In this document: positions 11,103 through 20,834 of the stretch, piece after piece | Layout of the letters: every line of letters starts with the position of its first letter | Numbering within the stretch: the first letter of the stretch is position 1 | Assembly (NCBI GenBank): GCA_003212395.1 | Contig: QCPU01000004.1 | Location: forward strand, 35,510-99,509 | Direction of reading: 5' to 3' | Origin: Prochlorococcus sp. AG-442-B03 | Lineage (GTDB): Bacteria > Cyanobacteriota > Cyanobacteriia > PCC-6307 > Cyanobiaceae | DNA: 64,000 nt | The notes under the pieces: generated by a model | What the model was told of the DNA's origin: nothing | Seen by the model: the letters and a program-made list of their open reading frames with translations, nothing else | Databases searched by the model: none | Translations under genes and position numbers: made by a program

Positions 11103-11378
11103 TTACCCTTGAACTCTATCCTTAAAAAGTTTACCTGCAGAAAATGTTGGAACTCTTTTAGCAGGTATAGCTATTTTTTCGCCTGTCTTAGGGTTTAATC
11201 CCTGTCTTGCAGAACGATCTCTTGGCTCGAAAGAACCAAATCCTAGTAAGGAGACTTTTTTGCCTTCCACTACTGAGTCAACAATAGTTTCAATAGCTGC
11301 ATCAACAACTAAAGAAACATCAGTTTTTGTGAGCTCGGTACGAGCAGCAACAAGGTTTACTAAATCAGCTTTGTTCAT
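11103..11378 (-). CDS. hup: HU-family DNA-binding protein
   Basis: Histone-like nucleoid protein, a 91-residue dimer that bends DNA. It starts MNKADLV and carries the beta-arm signature GFGSFEPRDR...RQGLNPKTGE and the conserved 'IPAKRVPTFSAGKLFKD' end. The frame is open 11 codons further upstream, but all HU proteins start at this MNK, so the inner ATG is chosen. Monocistronic, with a clear terminator downstream. Confidence 0.96.
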   Translation of the reverse strand: MNKADLVNLVAARTELTKTDVSLVVDAAIETIVDSVVEGKKVSLLGFGSFEPRDRSARQGLNPKTGEKIAIPAKRVPTFSAGKLFKDRVQG

Positions 11379-11452
11379 TGAATTGTTTATAAAGCAGAGA
11401 TTTAAAGACAAGTGTTTTAAGCAAGCCTAAAAACCCCGAACTTGCATATCAT

Positions 11453-11620
11453 ATGGAGCAAATACAAATACGGCAACCGAAAATGCCGGCGGCGCAAAGC
11501 TTTATACAAATCGTAGGGACATTTTTAGCTCCATTATTTATTTTTATAAGCTCACTTTTTTCTTATATAAAATTAGCCCCTTTAACTATAAAAAAGCTGA
11601 AATCCTTTGGCAGCACTTGA
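11453..11620 (+). CDS. Possible 55-residue membrane protein
   Basis: An ATG frame of 55 codons in the hup-glgX gap. It encodes a polar start (RQPKMPAAQ), then one hydrophobic span (about 18-39, FIQIVGTFLAPLFIF), then a basic end. Its first third is conspicuously G+C-rich for this genome. The ribosome-binding site is weak and no family is recognised; it may instead be part of the upstream regulatory region of hup. Confidence 0.35.
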   Translation: MEQIQIRQPKMPAAQSFIQIVGTFLAPLFIFISSLFSYIKLAPLTIKKLKSFGST

Positions 11621-12002
11621 TTTATTCTTGAAAAATCTAAGTTAATTTATCAAAAAGAAAATGCCAAAGATAAATAAAGTAAAGAATTTGAGCCATTTAT
11701 TATGTTTTATTAATTTTCAGATATATTTCCTTCTCATCACATGAAAAAGCATAATTTGTATTTTGAAATCAAGAAAAATCTGGTTTTCTCACAATTAAGC
11801 TTTCTCTCTAAATCTTTTTGTACATTAAGAAGATGGATTGACAAATTGTAATTAATTTGGAAATTAATAATCTCAAAATCTAATAAAGTTGATTAGTGAA
11901 ACCTTAAATTTTAGTTTTTTTCTTAATTTTGTATCTATTATTCTAATATCAGTAATTTGAATAAATTATCTCAATATTTAATTAATCTATGATAAAGAGA
12001 AA
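11621..12002. other. 382-bp A/T-rich intergenic stretch
   Basis: Between the possible small ORF and the glycogen-debranching gene. I found no convincing gene, tRNA or terminator here; a 27-codon frame near 11660 has no supporting features. Presumably the upstream region of the glgX-type gene. Confidence 0.5.
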
Positions 12003-14036
12003 GTGACTCATATCAAAAAAGGTAAACCATTTCCCTTAGGAAGTTCTATAACTTCACAAGGGGTTAATTTTTCCCTAGTAGCCACAAATGCAGAATATGT
12101 AGAAATCTTATTGTTTGAGAAAGAGGGCTCTATTTCCCCAAAAAGTATATTGAAACTAGATCAGAATCATAATACAGGTCCCTACTGGCATGCAGAGGTA
12201 AAAAATCTAAATGAAGGTTGTATTTATGCTTTTAGAGTAAAACAAAAAAATAATGCCATCAACAATAATTATGAAAAAAAAGTATTACTCGATCCATGTT
12301 CAAGAGGTATAACTGGGTGGGGAAGCTATAAAAGAGAAAATGCATTAAAAACGCAAGAAAATACTAATTCTTGTCTTAAAAGCGTCGTTTGCGATAGAAA
12401 ATTATTTAATTTTAAGGATTTTCCAAGACCGAAACATTCTTGGGAAGAAACAATTATTTATGAACTCCATATCAAATCCTTCACTGAATCAACTGATAAA
12501 ACTGAAAGTTGTTTCAAAAAATTTTTAAAAAAAATTCCATATCTCAAAGAACTGGGAATTACCTCAATAGAATTACTTCCAATTTTTTGTTTTGATCCAA
12601 CTGATGCACCAAATGGTTTAGAGAATTTTTGGGGTTATAGTCCAATTAATTGGTTTACTCCGCATTTTGAATACCTTTCTAATGAATCAGCTGAAAAAAA
12701 TAGAGAGGAATTTAGAAAAATAGTAGAGGAGTGTCATAAGGCAGACATTGAAGTTATTTTAGATGTCGTATACAATCACACTTCTGAAGGAGATTCCAAA
12801 GGACCTGCTATATGTTGGAAAGGTATAGATGAAAACCTATATTACTTTATTGGGAAAGATAAAAATTATCAGGACGTATCTGGTTGTGGGAATACAATTG
12901 CAGCAAACAGAGGATTAGTTAGAAAACTAATAATTGAATCATTGAAGTGTTGGGCCAGTGAATTTGGGGTTGATGGTTTTAGATTTGATTTAGGTATTGC
13001 CCTATCAAGAGGAGAAAATCTCTCGCCACTCGATAATCCTCCAATTTTTGAAGATATAGAATGTGAACCAGAACTTGTTGATATAAAGTTTATAAGTGAG
13101 CCATGGGATTGTGGTGGTTTATATAAATTAGGTGATTTCCCATCTAAGAATACTTTCACTTGGAATGGTCATTTTAGAGATGATTTGCGAAGATTTTGGA
13201 AGGGGGATAAAGATGCAGCTTGGAATATGAGCGATAAAATCAAAGGTACTCCATCGATTTATAAAGAAGATACTATTTTCCCAAAATCAATCAACTTTAT
13301 TACTTCACATGATGGATTCACTCTAAAAGATTTAGTCTCTTTCAATAGAAAACATAATTTTGCCAACAGAGAGCAAAACAGAGATGGTGATAACCATAAC
13401 AATTCATGGAATCATGGTATGGAGGGACCAACTACAAACTTATTAATTAATAATTTAAGAAAAAGACAACAAAAAAATCTTATTCTTAGTTTACTTATCT
13501 CTAAAGGTGTTCCAATGATACTTATGGGGGATGAGATAGGAAGGTCACAAGGCGGAAACAATAATTCTTGGTGCCAAAATAATGTATTGGGTTGGATGAA
13601 TTGGGAACATGGTCAACAAGATTTGGAATTATTAGAATATTTTAAATACGTCATAAAAATCAGAAAAAAACTAATAAACATTTTTAATCCATTTTTCTTC
13701 CCTAATAAGCAAATCAATGAAAATATTCCAACATATCATTGGCATGGAACAAAATTAGATAATCCCGATTGGAGTAGTTGGTCTCACACAGTTGCTTTTA
13801 GCATTAACAAAGGTATTACTAATCCGCTGGTCTGGATAGGTTTAAATGCATATTCAAAAAATATAGATTTCCCCTTGCCGAAATGTAAATATAATTGGTT
13901 AAAAGTTATTGACACCAGCATTTCTGATATTTTTGAACCCTTAACTATCGATGATAATTTTGTTTCAATAAAGAGTAGAAGCTCTTTATTAATCATTTCA
14001 GAAGAAGTATTTGGGTCAAAAAATAATTTATTCTAA
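12003..14036 (+). CDS. glgX: Glycogen-debranching enzyme, isoamylase/GlgX type
   Basis: Hydrolyses alpha-1,6 branch points in glycogen, the night-time carbon store. An N-terminal CBM48 domain (residues ~1-120) precedes the GH13 barrel. Catalytic signatures are visible: DVVYNHT, DGFRFDLG (nucleophile Asp), FISEPWD (acid/base Glu) and TSHDGF (stabilising Asp), with the GlgX/isoamylase hallmarks NRDGDNHN and MGDEIGRSQGGNNN. 677 residues. The start is GTG. It ends one base before the tRNA-Gly gene on the opposite strand, and a sugar-symporter-like gene follows. Confidence 0.93.
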   Translation: MTHIKKGKPFPLGSSITSQGVNFSLVATNAEYVEILLFEKEGSISPKSILKLDQNHNTGPYWHAEVKNLNEGCIYAFRVKQKNNAINNNYEKKVLLDPCSRGITGWGSYKRENALKTQENTNSCLKSVVCDRKLFNFKDFPRPKHSWEETIIYELHIKSFTESTDKTESCFKKFLKKIPYLKELGITSIELLPIFCFDPTDAPNGLENFWGYSPINWFTPHFEYLSNESAEKNREEFRKIVEECHKADIEVILDVVYNHTSEGDSKGPAICWKGIDENLYYFIGKDKNYQDVSGCGNTIAANRGLVRKLIIESLKCWASEFGVDGFRFDLGIALSRGENLSPLDNPPIFEDIECEPELVDIKFISEPWDCGGLYKLGDFPSKNTFTWNGHFRDDLRRFWKGDKDAAWNMSDKIKGTPSIYKEDTIFPKSINFITSHDGFTLKDLVSFNRKHNFANREQNRDGDNHNNSWNHGMEGPTTNLLINNLRKRQQKNLILSLLISKGVPMILMGDEIGRSQGGNNNSWCQNNVLGWMNWEHGQQDLELLEYFKYVIKIRKKLINIFNPFFFPNKQINENIPTYHWHGTKLDNPDWSSWSHTVAFSINKGITNPLVWIGLNAYSKNIDFPLPKCKYNWLKVIDTSISDIFEPLTIDDNFVSIKSRSSLLIISEEVFGSKNNLF

Positions 14037-14107
14037 AGCGGGCGGCGGGAATCGAACCCGCATCTTCAGCTTGGAAGGCTGAGGTTTTACCACTAAACCA
14101 CGCCCGC
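14037..14107 (-). tRNA. trnG: tRNA-Gly (UCC)
   Basis: Minus-strand cloverleaf of 71 nt without encoded CCA. Acceptor GCGGGCG pairs with CGCCCGC; the anticodon stem CAGCC/GGCTG-type helix carries the loop CTTCCAA, anticodon TCC; the T-loop is GGTTCGATTCC. The discriminator is U. Its 3' end directly abuts the stop codon of the debranching-enzyme gene. Confidence 0.97.
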
Positions 14108-14168
14108 ATTAAGTAATAGAATTACAATTGCAATAATACATTATCAAACAATCAACAAAGAAAAAAGA

Positions 14169-15566
14169 TTGGAAAATTCACACTCGAAAAAAAATATTAC
14201 TAGATCAACAACAAGATTAATGTTCTCCTATGGGCTAGGAGACGCAGGCACAGGTTTAGTCGCGACGCAATTTGGTTTTTTTCTGTTCAAATTCTTTATT
14301 TCTGCTGGTTTACCAGTAATAATTGCAGGTTCATTATTAATGTTAATAAAGATATGGGATGCAGTAAATGATCCGTTAATTGGATGGTTAAGTGATCGTA
14401 CTAAATCAAGATGGGGGCCCAGAATCCCTTGGATGGTAGTAGCATCTGTACCTCTTGGTTTCTCTTTAGCTGCGATATGGTGGACACCCACTGGCTCCGT
14501 TCTAACCAAGACTATTTACTATGCCATAATTTCTATAATCGTAATGACTGCTTATACAAGTATTAATCTTCCTTTTGCAGCTCTATCTACTGAAATTTCT
14601 GAAAAAACAGCAATAAGAACAAGACTAAACGCATCTAGATTTACTGGCTCAATAATTGCAGGACTAACTGGTTTAATAATTGCTGGATTTGTATTAGGTT
14701 CTGAAGGATCAGCAAATAATGAATATTTTTTAATGGGCAAAATAAGCGGATGTATTGCAGTTGCTGCAACATTAATTTCTTGTTGGGGATTAGCTCCATT
14801 CGCCAAAAAAGCAAGAAGGCCTTCAGGAAAAGTTGAAGCTATAACACTTCAATTCAAAAGGATCTTCAGAAATAAAAAATTTCTAAAAGTAATAACGCTT
14901 TATATTCTTCTCTGGTGCGCCTTACAATTGATGCAAACAGTAGCGTTAATCTATGTAGAGGATGTACTGAATGTACCAACATATATTGCTAAGTGGATCC
15001 CGATACCTTTCCAAATTAGCGCTTTAGTTGGTTTACAAATATGGACCAGAGTATCGAATAAATTGAACAGGATTTCAGCTTTAAACTATGGAGCGATTAT
15101 GTGGATTATTTCATGTACGGCAGCTTTATTTTTACCTTCATTATCAAAAATTTCAGTAGTTGGAGATAGTTTATTCCAAAATGCCAGCAACATTTTTCTC
15201 TTCATTATTTTAATTTTCATAATCTGTCTTATTGGAATTGGAGCTTCAACTGCTTTTCTTATCCCTTGGTCACTACTTCCTGATGCAATAGACGAAGACC
15301 CAGAGAAACCTGCAGGACTATATACTGCCTGGATGGTACTTATTCAGAAGATTGGTATCGCGTTTAGTGTTCAATTATTAGGATTTTTATTGTATTTATC
15401 AGGCTATCAATCATGCTTTGTTGATAAAGATGGTCCAAATATTATTGAACAATGCTACTCAGCACAATTAACTATTAGATTATGTATTGGTTTTATACCC
15501 TCAATACTGGTAATAATTGGTCTTTTAATCATGAGAAAATGGGATCAAAAATTAATTACAAACTAA
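14169..15566 (+). CDS. Sugar:cation symporter, GPH (MelB) family
   Basis: Twelve-span major-facilitator protein of the glycoside-pentoside-hexuronide:cation symporter type. The family hallmark follows the first spans: KIWDAVNDPLIGWLSDRTKSRWGPRIPWM, broken here between DPLIG and LSDRT. The late 'LPDAIDEDPEKPAGLYTAW' loop is also typical. 465 residues; the start is TTG. Substrate unknown; the glycogen-debranching enzyme next door makes an oligosaccharide or sugar link plausible, but this is inference. The mlaE gene follows within 10 bp. Confidence 0.85.
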   Translation: MENSHSKKNITRSTTRLMFSYGLGDAGTGLVATQFGFFLFKFFISAGLPVIIAGSLLMLIKIWDAVNDPLIGWLSDRTKSRWGPRIPWMVVASVPLGFSLAAIWWTPTGSVLTKTIYYAIISIIVMTAYTSINLPFAALSTEISEKTAIRTRLNASRFTGSIIAGLTGLIIAGFVLGSEGSANNEYFLMGKISGCIAVAATLISCWGLAPFAKKARRPSGKVEAITLQFKRIFRNKKFLKVITLYILLWCALQLMQTVALIYVEDVLNVPTYIAKWIPIPFQISALVGLQIWTRVSNKLNRISALNYGAIMWIISCTAALFLPSLSKISVVGDSLFQNASNIFLFIILIFIICLIGIGASTAFLIPWSLLPDAIDEDPEKPAGLYTAWMVLIQKIGIAFSVQLLGFLLYLSGYQSCFVDKDGPNIIEQCYSAQLTIRLCIGFIPSILVIIGLLIMRKWDQKLITN

Positions 15567-15575
15567 CATAAAGAT

Positions 15576-16331
15576 ATGTATTACCTAAATTTTTTCAAAA
15601 GACTTCTAAGCAGCTTAATCATTGGCGGGCAAGCAATTAATTTTATCTTTAAGGGTAAAATTTCCAAAAATGATCTCTTTGACCAACTTATGGAGTCAGG
15701 TCCCGGCAGTTTATTAATTGTATTAATTACTGGAATTGCCGCAGGTACAGTTTTTAATATTCAAGTTGCATCACAACTTACAAGCATGGGGGTTTCAAGT
15801 GAAATCGGAGGTTTATTAGCAGTAGGAATGGCAAGAGAAATGGCTCCTCTTCTAACTGCTACTTTAATGACTGGAAAGGTTGCAACTGCATATGCTGCTC
15901 AACTAGGTACTATGAAAGTTACAGAACAAATTGAGGCAATAACCATGCTAAGGACCGAACCAGTCCAATATTTGGTAGTCCCGAGGTTACTATCGATGGT
16001 AATAATGTCTCCAATACAGTGTCTTTTGTTTTTATCTGTATCCTTATGGAGTGGACAAATTTGGAGCACAATTTTTTATAAAGTTCCTCCAATAGTTTTT
16101 TGGACATCTGTAAGATCAGGTAATGTGAGTTTAACTAGTACAGACTTAACTTCAATGTTAATAAAATCTATTGTGTTCGGATTACTTATTTCAATCATTG
16201 CTTGTGGATATGGACTCACAACTAAAGGTGGTCCAAAAGAAGTTGGAACAAGTACAACAGGCGCAGTTGTAATGACTCTCGTTACTGTATCTTTAATGGA
16301 TGTATTACTAACACAAATTTTATTTGGATGA
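15576..16331 (+). CDS. mlaE: MlaE-type lipid ABC transporter permease
   Basis: Permease of the MlaE/YrbE/TGD1 family, moving phospholipids between envelope membranes. The signature region EIGGLLAVGMAREMAPLLTA and GKVATAYAAQLGTM is clear, with five to six spans over 251 residues. No ATPase (MlaF) or MCE protein (MlaD) is adjacent, so the other subunits must lie elsewhere. The following DUF3119 gene begins at its stop codon, indicating coupling. Confidence 0.92.
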   Translation: MYYLNFFKRLLSSLIIGGQAINFIFKGKISKNDLFDQLMESGPGSLLIVLITGIAAGTVFNIQVASQLTSMGVSSEIGGLLAVGMAREMAPLLTATLMTGKVATAYAAQLGTMKVTEQIEAITMLRTEPVQYLVVPRLLSMVIMSPIQCLLFLSVSLWSGQIWSTIFYKVPPIVFWTSVRSGNVSLTSTDLTSMLIKSIVFGLLISIIACGYGLTTKGGPKEVGTSTTGAVVMTLVTVSLMDVLLTQILFG

Positions 16332-16335
16332 TTCT

Positions 16336-16740
16336 ATGTTTAACACTAAATCAAAAAAAGAGGAACCAGTAATAATATCTCCATCATTTCAGTTGCCAAT
16401 AATTCTAATTGTTTTAAGTTTTATGCTTTTGTTTTTGAATATTGGTTCCTTACCAACAATAGTTTTTGCTTCTTTTAGCTTTTTTTTATTACTTCAGTCA
16501 TTAACCTTAAGAATAAAAATAACAAATGATGATTTTATCGTTTTACAATTAGGAAAAGAGATTAGAACTTTTCCATTCAAGAACTGGATATCATGGAAAT
16601 TCTTTTTCCCTATAATCCCAGGTATTTTCTATTTTAGAGAAAAGTCCAGTCCTCATTTATTACCAATATTATTTAATCCAAAGCAATTAAAAGATGAACT
16701 CATAAAAAAAGTTGAATCCCTAGAAATTAAAAATTCTTAA
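16336..16740 (+). CDS. DUF3119 family membrane protein
   Basis: Cyanobacteria-specific protein of unknown function. Two hydrophobic segments (about residues 14-45) precede a PH-like soluble part with the recurring 'FPFKNWISWKFFFPIIPGIFYF' region (broken: FPFKNWISW, then PGIFYFRE). 134 residues from the ATG chosen; an in-frame TTG at 16324 would overlap mlaE. Immediate proximity to mlaE suggests a role in the same lipid-transport system, which is inference. Confidence 0.7.
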   Translation: MFNTKSKKEEPVIISPSFQLPIILIVLSFMLLFLNIGSLPTIVFASFSFFLLLQSLTLRIKITNDDFIVLQLGKEIRTFPFKNWISWKFFFPIIPGIFYFREKSSPHLLPILFNPKQLKDELIKKVESLEIKNS

Positions 16741-16775
16741 AACTCAGACTTTGCCTAATCATCAAAATTATTTCA

Positions 16776-17786
16776 ATGACCAATAACGAAATTTCCGACA
16801 ATAACCCTGACAAGGAATTAAAAATAGACAAGTCAATTTCAGATGATAAAACCAAACAAATTAGTAAGAATAAAACAACTCAAAATAAAAAAAATACAAC
16901 AAAAAACGATAAGTCAACTAAATCTTTTGATGAAATTTCTAATGAAATTTTTAAAGATCTCGTTTCAAAAAAAGACTCTTTAGTTAAAGAAATAAAAGAG
17001 TTAGAAACAAAAAAAAATGAAATAGAAAAAGATATTGAGTCAAATTTTAAAGGACAGTCAGATAATATTGCTAAAAGAGTTAAAGGCTTTCAAGAGTACT
17101 TAACTGGAGCTTTGCAGAATCTTTCCCAAAACGTAGAGAAACTTGAATTAGTTTCTCAACCAATAATCGTAAAGCCATCTCCCCTTGATGAGAATAAGCA
17201 AAAGAATACTACAAGTAATGTGGTTAATGTTCCTGCTCTTTCTGAAACATTTAAACCAGATGAAAAGATTATAAAAAGTTGCTTTTCAAGTTTCACAGAA
17301 CAACCTGATTTTTATGCTGAACCTTGGAAATTAAGAAGGAGTCTTGATTCATCAGATATAGAAATTATGAATGATTGGTTCTTTAACATGGGCGGAAGAG
17401 GTTCTCTTGAAAGTAGAGGTTCTCGACAAAAAAATGCCTTGTTATCAGCGGGTTTAATATCTATTCTTGGCGAATTATATGGAGATCAGTTTCAGACTCT
17501 TATTTTAGCCTCGCAGCCTGAAAGATTAGGCGAATGGAGAAGAATTCTTCAAGATTCACTGGGTCTCATGAGGGATGACTTTGGACCTAATAGTGGGATT
17601 GTTCTTTTTGAAAGGCCTGAAGGTGTCATCGAAAGAGCTGATAGATTAGAAGTCGATGAAGAATTGCCATTTATTATCATTGATGCAGCAGAAACGTCTG
17701 TTGAAATTCCAATTCTTCAATTCCCATTATGGGTTGCATTTGCTGGCTCAGATAATGAAATTTATGATGATCTTGAACTAAACTAA
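16776..17786 (+). CDS. DUF3086 family protein
   Basis: Conserved cyanobacterial protein of unknown function. Residues ~1-60 are low-complexity and Lys/Asn/Asp-rich; ~60-125 form a predicted coiled coil ([19 protein letters not shown]); the conserved globular domain covers ~165-336, with [24 protein letters not shown] and [28 protein letters not shown] text. Its stop codon is 5 bp from plsY. 336 residues. Confidence 0.75.
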   Translation: MTNNEISDNNPDKELKIDKSISDDKTKQISKNKTTQNKKNTTKNDKSTKSFDEISNEIFKDLVSKKDSLVKEIKELETKKNEIEKDIESNFKGQSDNIAKRVKGFQEYLTGALQNLSQNVEKLELVSQPIIVKPSPLDENKQKNTTSNVVNVPALSETFKPDEKIIKSCFSSFTEQPDFYAEPWKLRRSLDSSDIEIMNDWFFNMGGRGSLESRGSRQKNALLSAGLISILGELYGDQFQTLILASQPERLGEWRRILQDSLGLMRDDFGPNSGIVLFERPEGVIERADRLEVDEELPFIIIDAAETSVEIPILQFPLWVAFAGSDNEIYDDLELN

Positions 17787-17791
17787 TCTGT

Positions 17792-18382
17792 ATGAATATC
17801 TTAATAATTTTTACAAGTTATCTTTTAGGATCACTTCCGACAGGTTTTTTATTTGGAAAATATCTCAAAAATTTAGATCTAAGAACTTTAGGTTCTGGAT
17901 CTACAGGTGCCACAAATGTCTTAAGAAATATTGGAAAATGGCCAGCACTTTTTGTATTTATCATTGATGTTGGGAAAGGCCTTATTGCAGTAAAAATTGC
18001 TCAATTTTATACTGACCAAGGATTAATAGAAGTTATAGCAGGCATATCCGCTATCTCAGGACATATTTGGCCAATATGGCTTAGAGGTAAAGGAGGGAAA
18101 GCTGTTGCTACTGGATTAGGTATGTTTTTGGCTCTTTCTTGGAAAGTAGGACTAGCATCTCTTGGTATTTTTTTAATAGTCCTAACAAAAACTAAATTTG
18201 TTTCTCTTTCTAGTATTTCAGCGGCAATCTTACTGCCTATTTTTATGTTTTTTTACCTTGGTAAATTTATGCACTCATACTTTTTTATAAGTTTAATTGT
18301 GGCTTTATTAGTAATCTGGAAACATAGAACAAACATAACAAGATTACTCAAGGGAGAAGAATCCAAAATTAATCAGAGTTAA
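17792..18382 (+). CDS. plsY: Glycerol-3-phosphate acyltransferase PlsY
   Basis: Membrane acyltransferase using acyl-phosphate to make lysophosphatidate, the first step of phospholipid and galactolipid synthesis. The three conserved cytosolic motifs are present: [11 protein letters not shown] with [27 protein letters not shown], and the C-terminal [15 protein letters not shown]. 196 residues, multi-span, normal length. Tail-to-tail overlap of 14 bases with pyrF. Confidence 0.95.
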   Translation: MNILIIFTSYLLGSLPTGFLFGKYLKNLDLRTLGSGSTGATNVLRNIGKWPALFVFIIDVGKGLIAVKIAQFYTDQGLIEVIAGISAISGHIWPIWLRGKGGKAVATGLGMFLALSWKVGLASLGIFLIVLTKTKFVSLSSISAAILLPIFMFFYLGKFMHSYFFISLIVALLVIWKHRTNITRLLKGEESKINQS

Positions 18383-19097
18383 TAGATTTAAATATTTCTA
18401 TAAGAGCTTTATTAGGATCTATAGCTTTTGATATTGATCTACCAATGACTAATTTAGAAGCGCCATTATCTATAGCTTCATGGGGAGTCATAATTCTATT
18501 TTGATCATCTTTATTTTCAATCTTTAACCTGATACCTGGTGTAATTAGTTCAAAATTATGCTTATAAATAGATCTCAACATTTTTACCTCCCAAGGCGAA
18601 CAGACACATCCATCTAATCCAGCATCAAAAGACAACTTCGCAAGTCTCAATACATTTTCTTCAATTGAATTATTTCTATCAAGATCCGTTTGAAAATCTT
18701 TAAGAGAAAAGCTTGTTAAAACAGTTATTCCTACAACAAATGGAGGTTTTATGCTGACTGAGGTGGCTCCTTCTAAAGATGCTTTTTTCGAATCCTTAAG
18801 AGCTTTTAGACCAGCTGAAGCATGAATAGATATTATATCAACCCCTAGTTTTGAAACTTGGAAACATGCTGCACTCATGGTATTAGGAATATCATGGAAT
18901 TTTAAGTCTAAAAAAATTTTTTTATTTAAACTCTTTAATATTTCAATAACTCTCGGCCCTTCCCTAACAAAAAGCTCTAAACCAACTTTCACCCACTTAA
19001 TGTTAGGACATTTTTCTAGAATTAATTTTGCTTGACTTACATCTAGTCCATCAATTGCCAATATTATTTTATCTTCTGAATTAAATCTGTTATTCAT
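18369..19097 (-). CDS. pyrF: Orotidine 5'-phosphate decarboxylase
   Basis: Last step of UMP synthesis. The class I catalytic array [12 protein letters not shown] (Asp-Lys...Asp) is intact, along with VGLELF at the start and the phosphate-binding VIGRSISKA near the end. 242 residues, normal length. The ATG of pyrF overlaps the tyrS stop by one base, so the two are probably co-transcribed. Confidence 0.97.
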   Translation of the reverse strand: MNNRFNSEDKIILAIDGLDVSQAKLILEKCPNIKWVKVGLELFVREGPRVIEILKSLNKKIFLDLKFHDIPNTMSAACFQVSKLGVDIISIHASAGLKALKDSKKASLEGATSVSIKPPFVVGITVLTSFSLKDFQTDLDRNNSIEENVLRLAKLSFDAGLDGCVCSPWEVKMLRSIYKHNFELITPGIRLKIENKDDQNRIMTPHEAIDNGASKLVIGRSISKAIDPNKALIEIFKSINSD

Positions 19098-20341
19098 TAA
19101 TTTTCAGTTTCAAACCTCTTAATTAATTTTTTTCCAATTTGCAAAATTTTCCCTTCCAAATCATTTTTTGAATCAAAAACTAAATCAGGATTTATTACTT
19201 TCTGACTATCAATTTTTACGCCCCCACCTTTAATAGATCTTTTGGATTCGCTGCTAGATTTGAAAAGTTTTAGAGCACTTAGCAAGTAAAAAAACTTAAC
19301 TGGAAAAACTATTTCTTTTAATGAAACCTCTGGAATTTCTCCAACTTTTTCTTTGTGTCCAAGGAATAATTTTTCGCAGTTTGATTGCGCCTTTAATGCT
19401 TCTTCAGCCCCATGGAATAAAGTAGTAACTTCTAGAGCCATTCTTCTCTGTAATTCACGAGGATTTGAGTTTTCAAGAAAACTTAAATCCAATTCAGTAA
19501 GTAATTCAAAATATGTAGGTATTACATTATCAGGTACTTTTTCTAATTTTGAATACATTAAAAGAGGATCATCAGTCAAACCGACAGTGTTAAATTCAGA
19601 TTTACTCATCTTCTTAATCCCATCTAAACCTATCAAAATTGGCAATAGAACACCAAATTGAGGTTCTTGTTTAAAATGCCTTTGAAGATCTCTTCCTATC
19701 GCAATATTAAATTTCTGATCTGTACCTCCAAGCTCAATATCTGATTGAACAACTACCGAATCGTAACCTTGTAATAGTGGATATAAGAATTCATGCAAGG
19801 CAATTGGAACTTGTGAAGTGTACCTTTTACTAAATTCCTCCTTTGCCAGCATTTGACTAACTGTTGCACTACCCATTAATTCAATTATTGAATTAAGATT
19901 TAACCCTTTTAACCATTCACTGTTGTATCTAATTTCTATTCTATCTTTTGAATCAAAATCTAAAATAGATTCATTAGCTGGCTTACCCATTCCTAGTTGG
20001 GTTAGATATGTTTTTGCATTATCCTTAACTTGTTTTTCCGATAACTGCACTCTTGTTTTGTTTTTTCCAGTTGGGTCTCCAATTTGAGCAGTAAAATCCC
20101 CAATAATTAAAACTGCAATATGTCCATTATCTTGGAATGCCCTAAGTTTTTTAAACAGTATGCTGTGCCCAATATGAATATCTGTTCCAGTTGGATCGAT
20201 TCCTAGTTTAACCCTCAATTTTTTATTATTTTTTTTCGCATGATCAATTATCTCCGAAAAAGTTTCATCTGTTCCCTTAATTGGAAAATATTCTTCTATT
20301 CCTCTTGAAAGCCATGATGGCAATATTGAATTATCTGACAT
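19097..20341 (-). CDS. tyrS: Tyrosyl-tRNA synthetase
   Basis: Class I aminoacyl-tRNA synthetase. The HIGH motif appears as HIGHSIL and the KMSKS loop as KMSKSEFN, with the Tyr-specific GGTDQKFN. The C-terminal ~70 residues form the S4-like domain ([12 protein letters not shown]). 414 residues, of the longer (TyrZ-like) length class. It is followed without gap by pyrF. Confidence 0.97.
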   Translation of the reverse strand: MSDNSILPSWLSRGIEEYFPIKGTDETFSEIIDHAKKNNKKLRVKLGIDPTGTDIHIGHSILFKKLRAFQDNGHIAVLIIGDFTAQIGDPTGKNKTRVQLSEKQVKDNAKTYLTQLGMGKPANESILDFDSKDRIEIRYNSEWLKGLNLNSIIELMGSATVSQMLAKEEFSKRYTSQVPIALHEFLYPLLQGYDSVVVQSDIELGGTDQKFNIAIGRDLQRHFKQEPQFGVLLPILIGLDGIKKMSKSEFNTVGLTDDPLLMYSKLEKVPDNVIPTYFELLTELDLSFLENSNPRELQRRMALEVTTLFHGAEEALKAQSNCEKLFLGHKEKVGEIPEVSLKEIVFPVKFFYLLSALKLFKSSSESKRSIKGGGVKIDSQKVINPDLVFDSKNDLEGKILQIGKKLIKRFETEN

Positions 20342-20360
20342 AAAGCTTTAACCGTTAAAT

Positions 20361-20684
20361 TTAAGAAGTTTTATCAAGTTCATCTTTCATTCTTATTAAG
20401 GTTTTATTCATCTGATCGAACATTTGATCAGGAGTAATACCAAATTGATTTAACTGTGTCTTTAATTGTTCTACTGTCATTTTTGCTTGAAAATCTTCAG
20501 ACAATTCAAATCGCTTCATAAATACCTTATAACGATCCATAAGAGATTCCATTTTTTTTATAAACATTTTTTTCCCTTCTCTGTCAAATTTTCCATAATC
20601 AGAACCAAGTTTCATAAGTTCTTGGTAATCTGTAAAAAGCTTTTTAGCTTCTTCTTGAACTATGTCCGACTCAAAAAATCCCAT
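20361..20684 (-). CDS. DUF1825 family protein
   Basis: Small helical protein conserved across cyanobacteria, function unknown. The start MGFFESDIVQEEAKKLF and the 'GSDYGKFDREGKK' region are family hallmarks; the rest is predicted helix with no membrane span. 107 residues. Transcribed in the same direction as, and 19 bp before, tyrS, so it may lead that operon. Confidence 0.8.
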   Translation of the reverse strand: MGFFESDIVQEEAKKLFTDYQELMKLGSDYGKFDREGKKMFIKKMESLMDRYKVFMKRFELSEDFQAKMTVEQLKTQLNQFGITPDQMFDQMNKTLIRMKDELDKTS

Positions 20685-20834
20685 TTCTATTTTTTACTTC
20701 GCAAGATTAAGGCTCAATTACAAGATAACAAGAATCTTTTAAATTGATTAGAACATTAATAAATTTTAGTTTAAAAATAATTCTTTGATTTATATTTTTT
20801 CAGAATTAAATTTAGTAGACACATTTTATAAATA

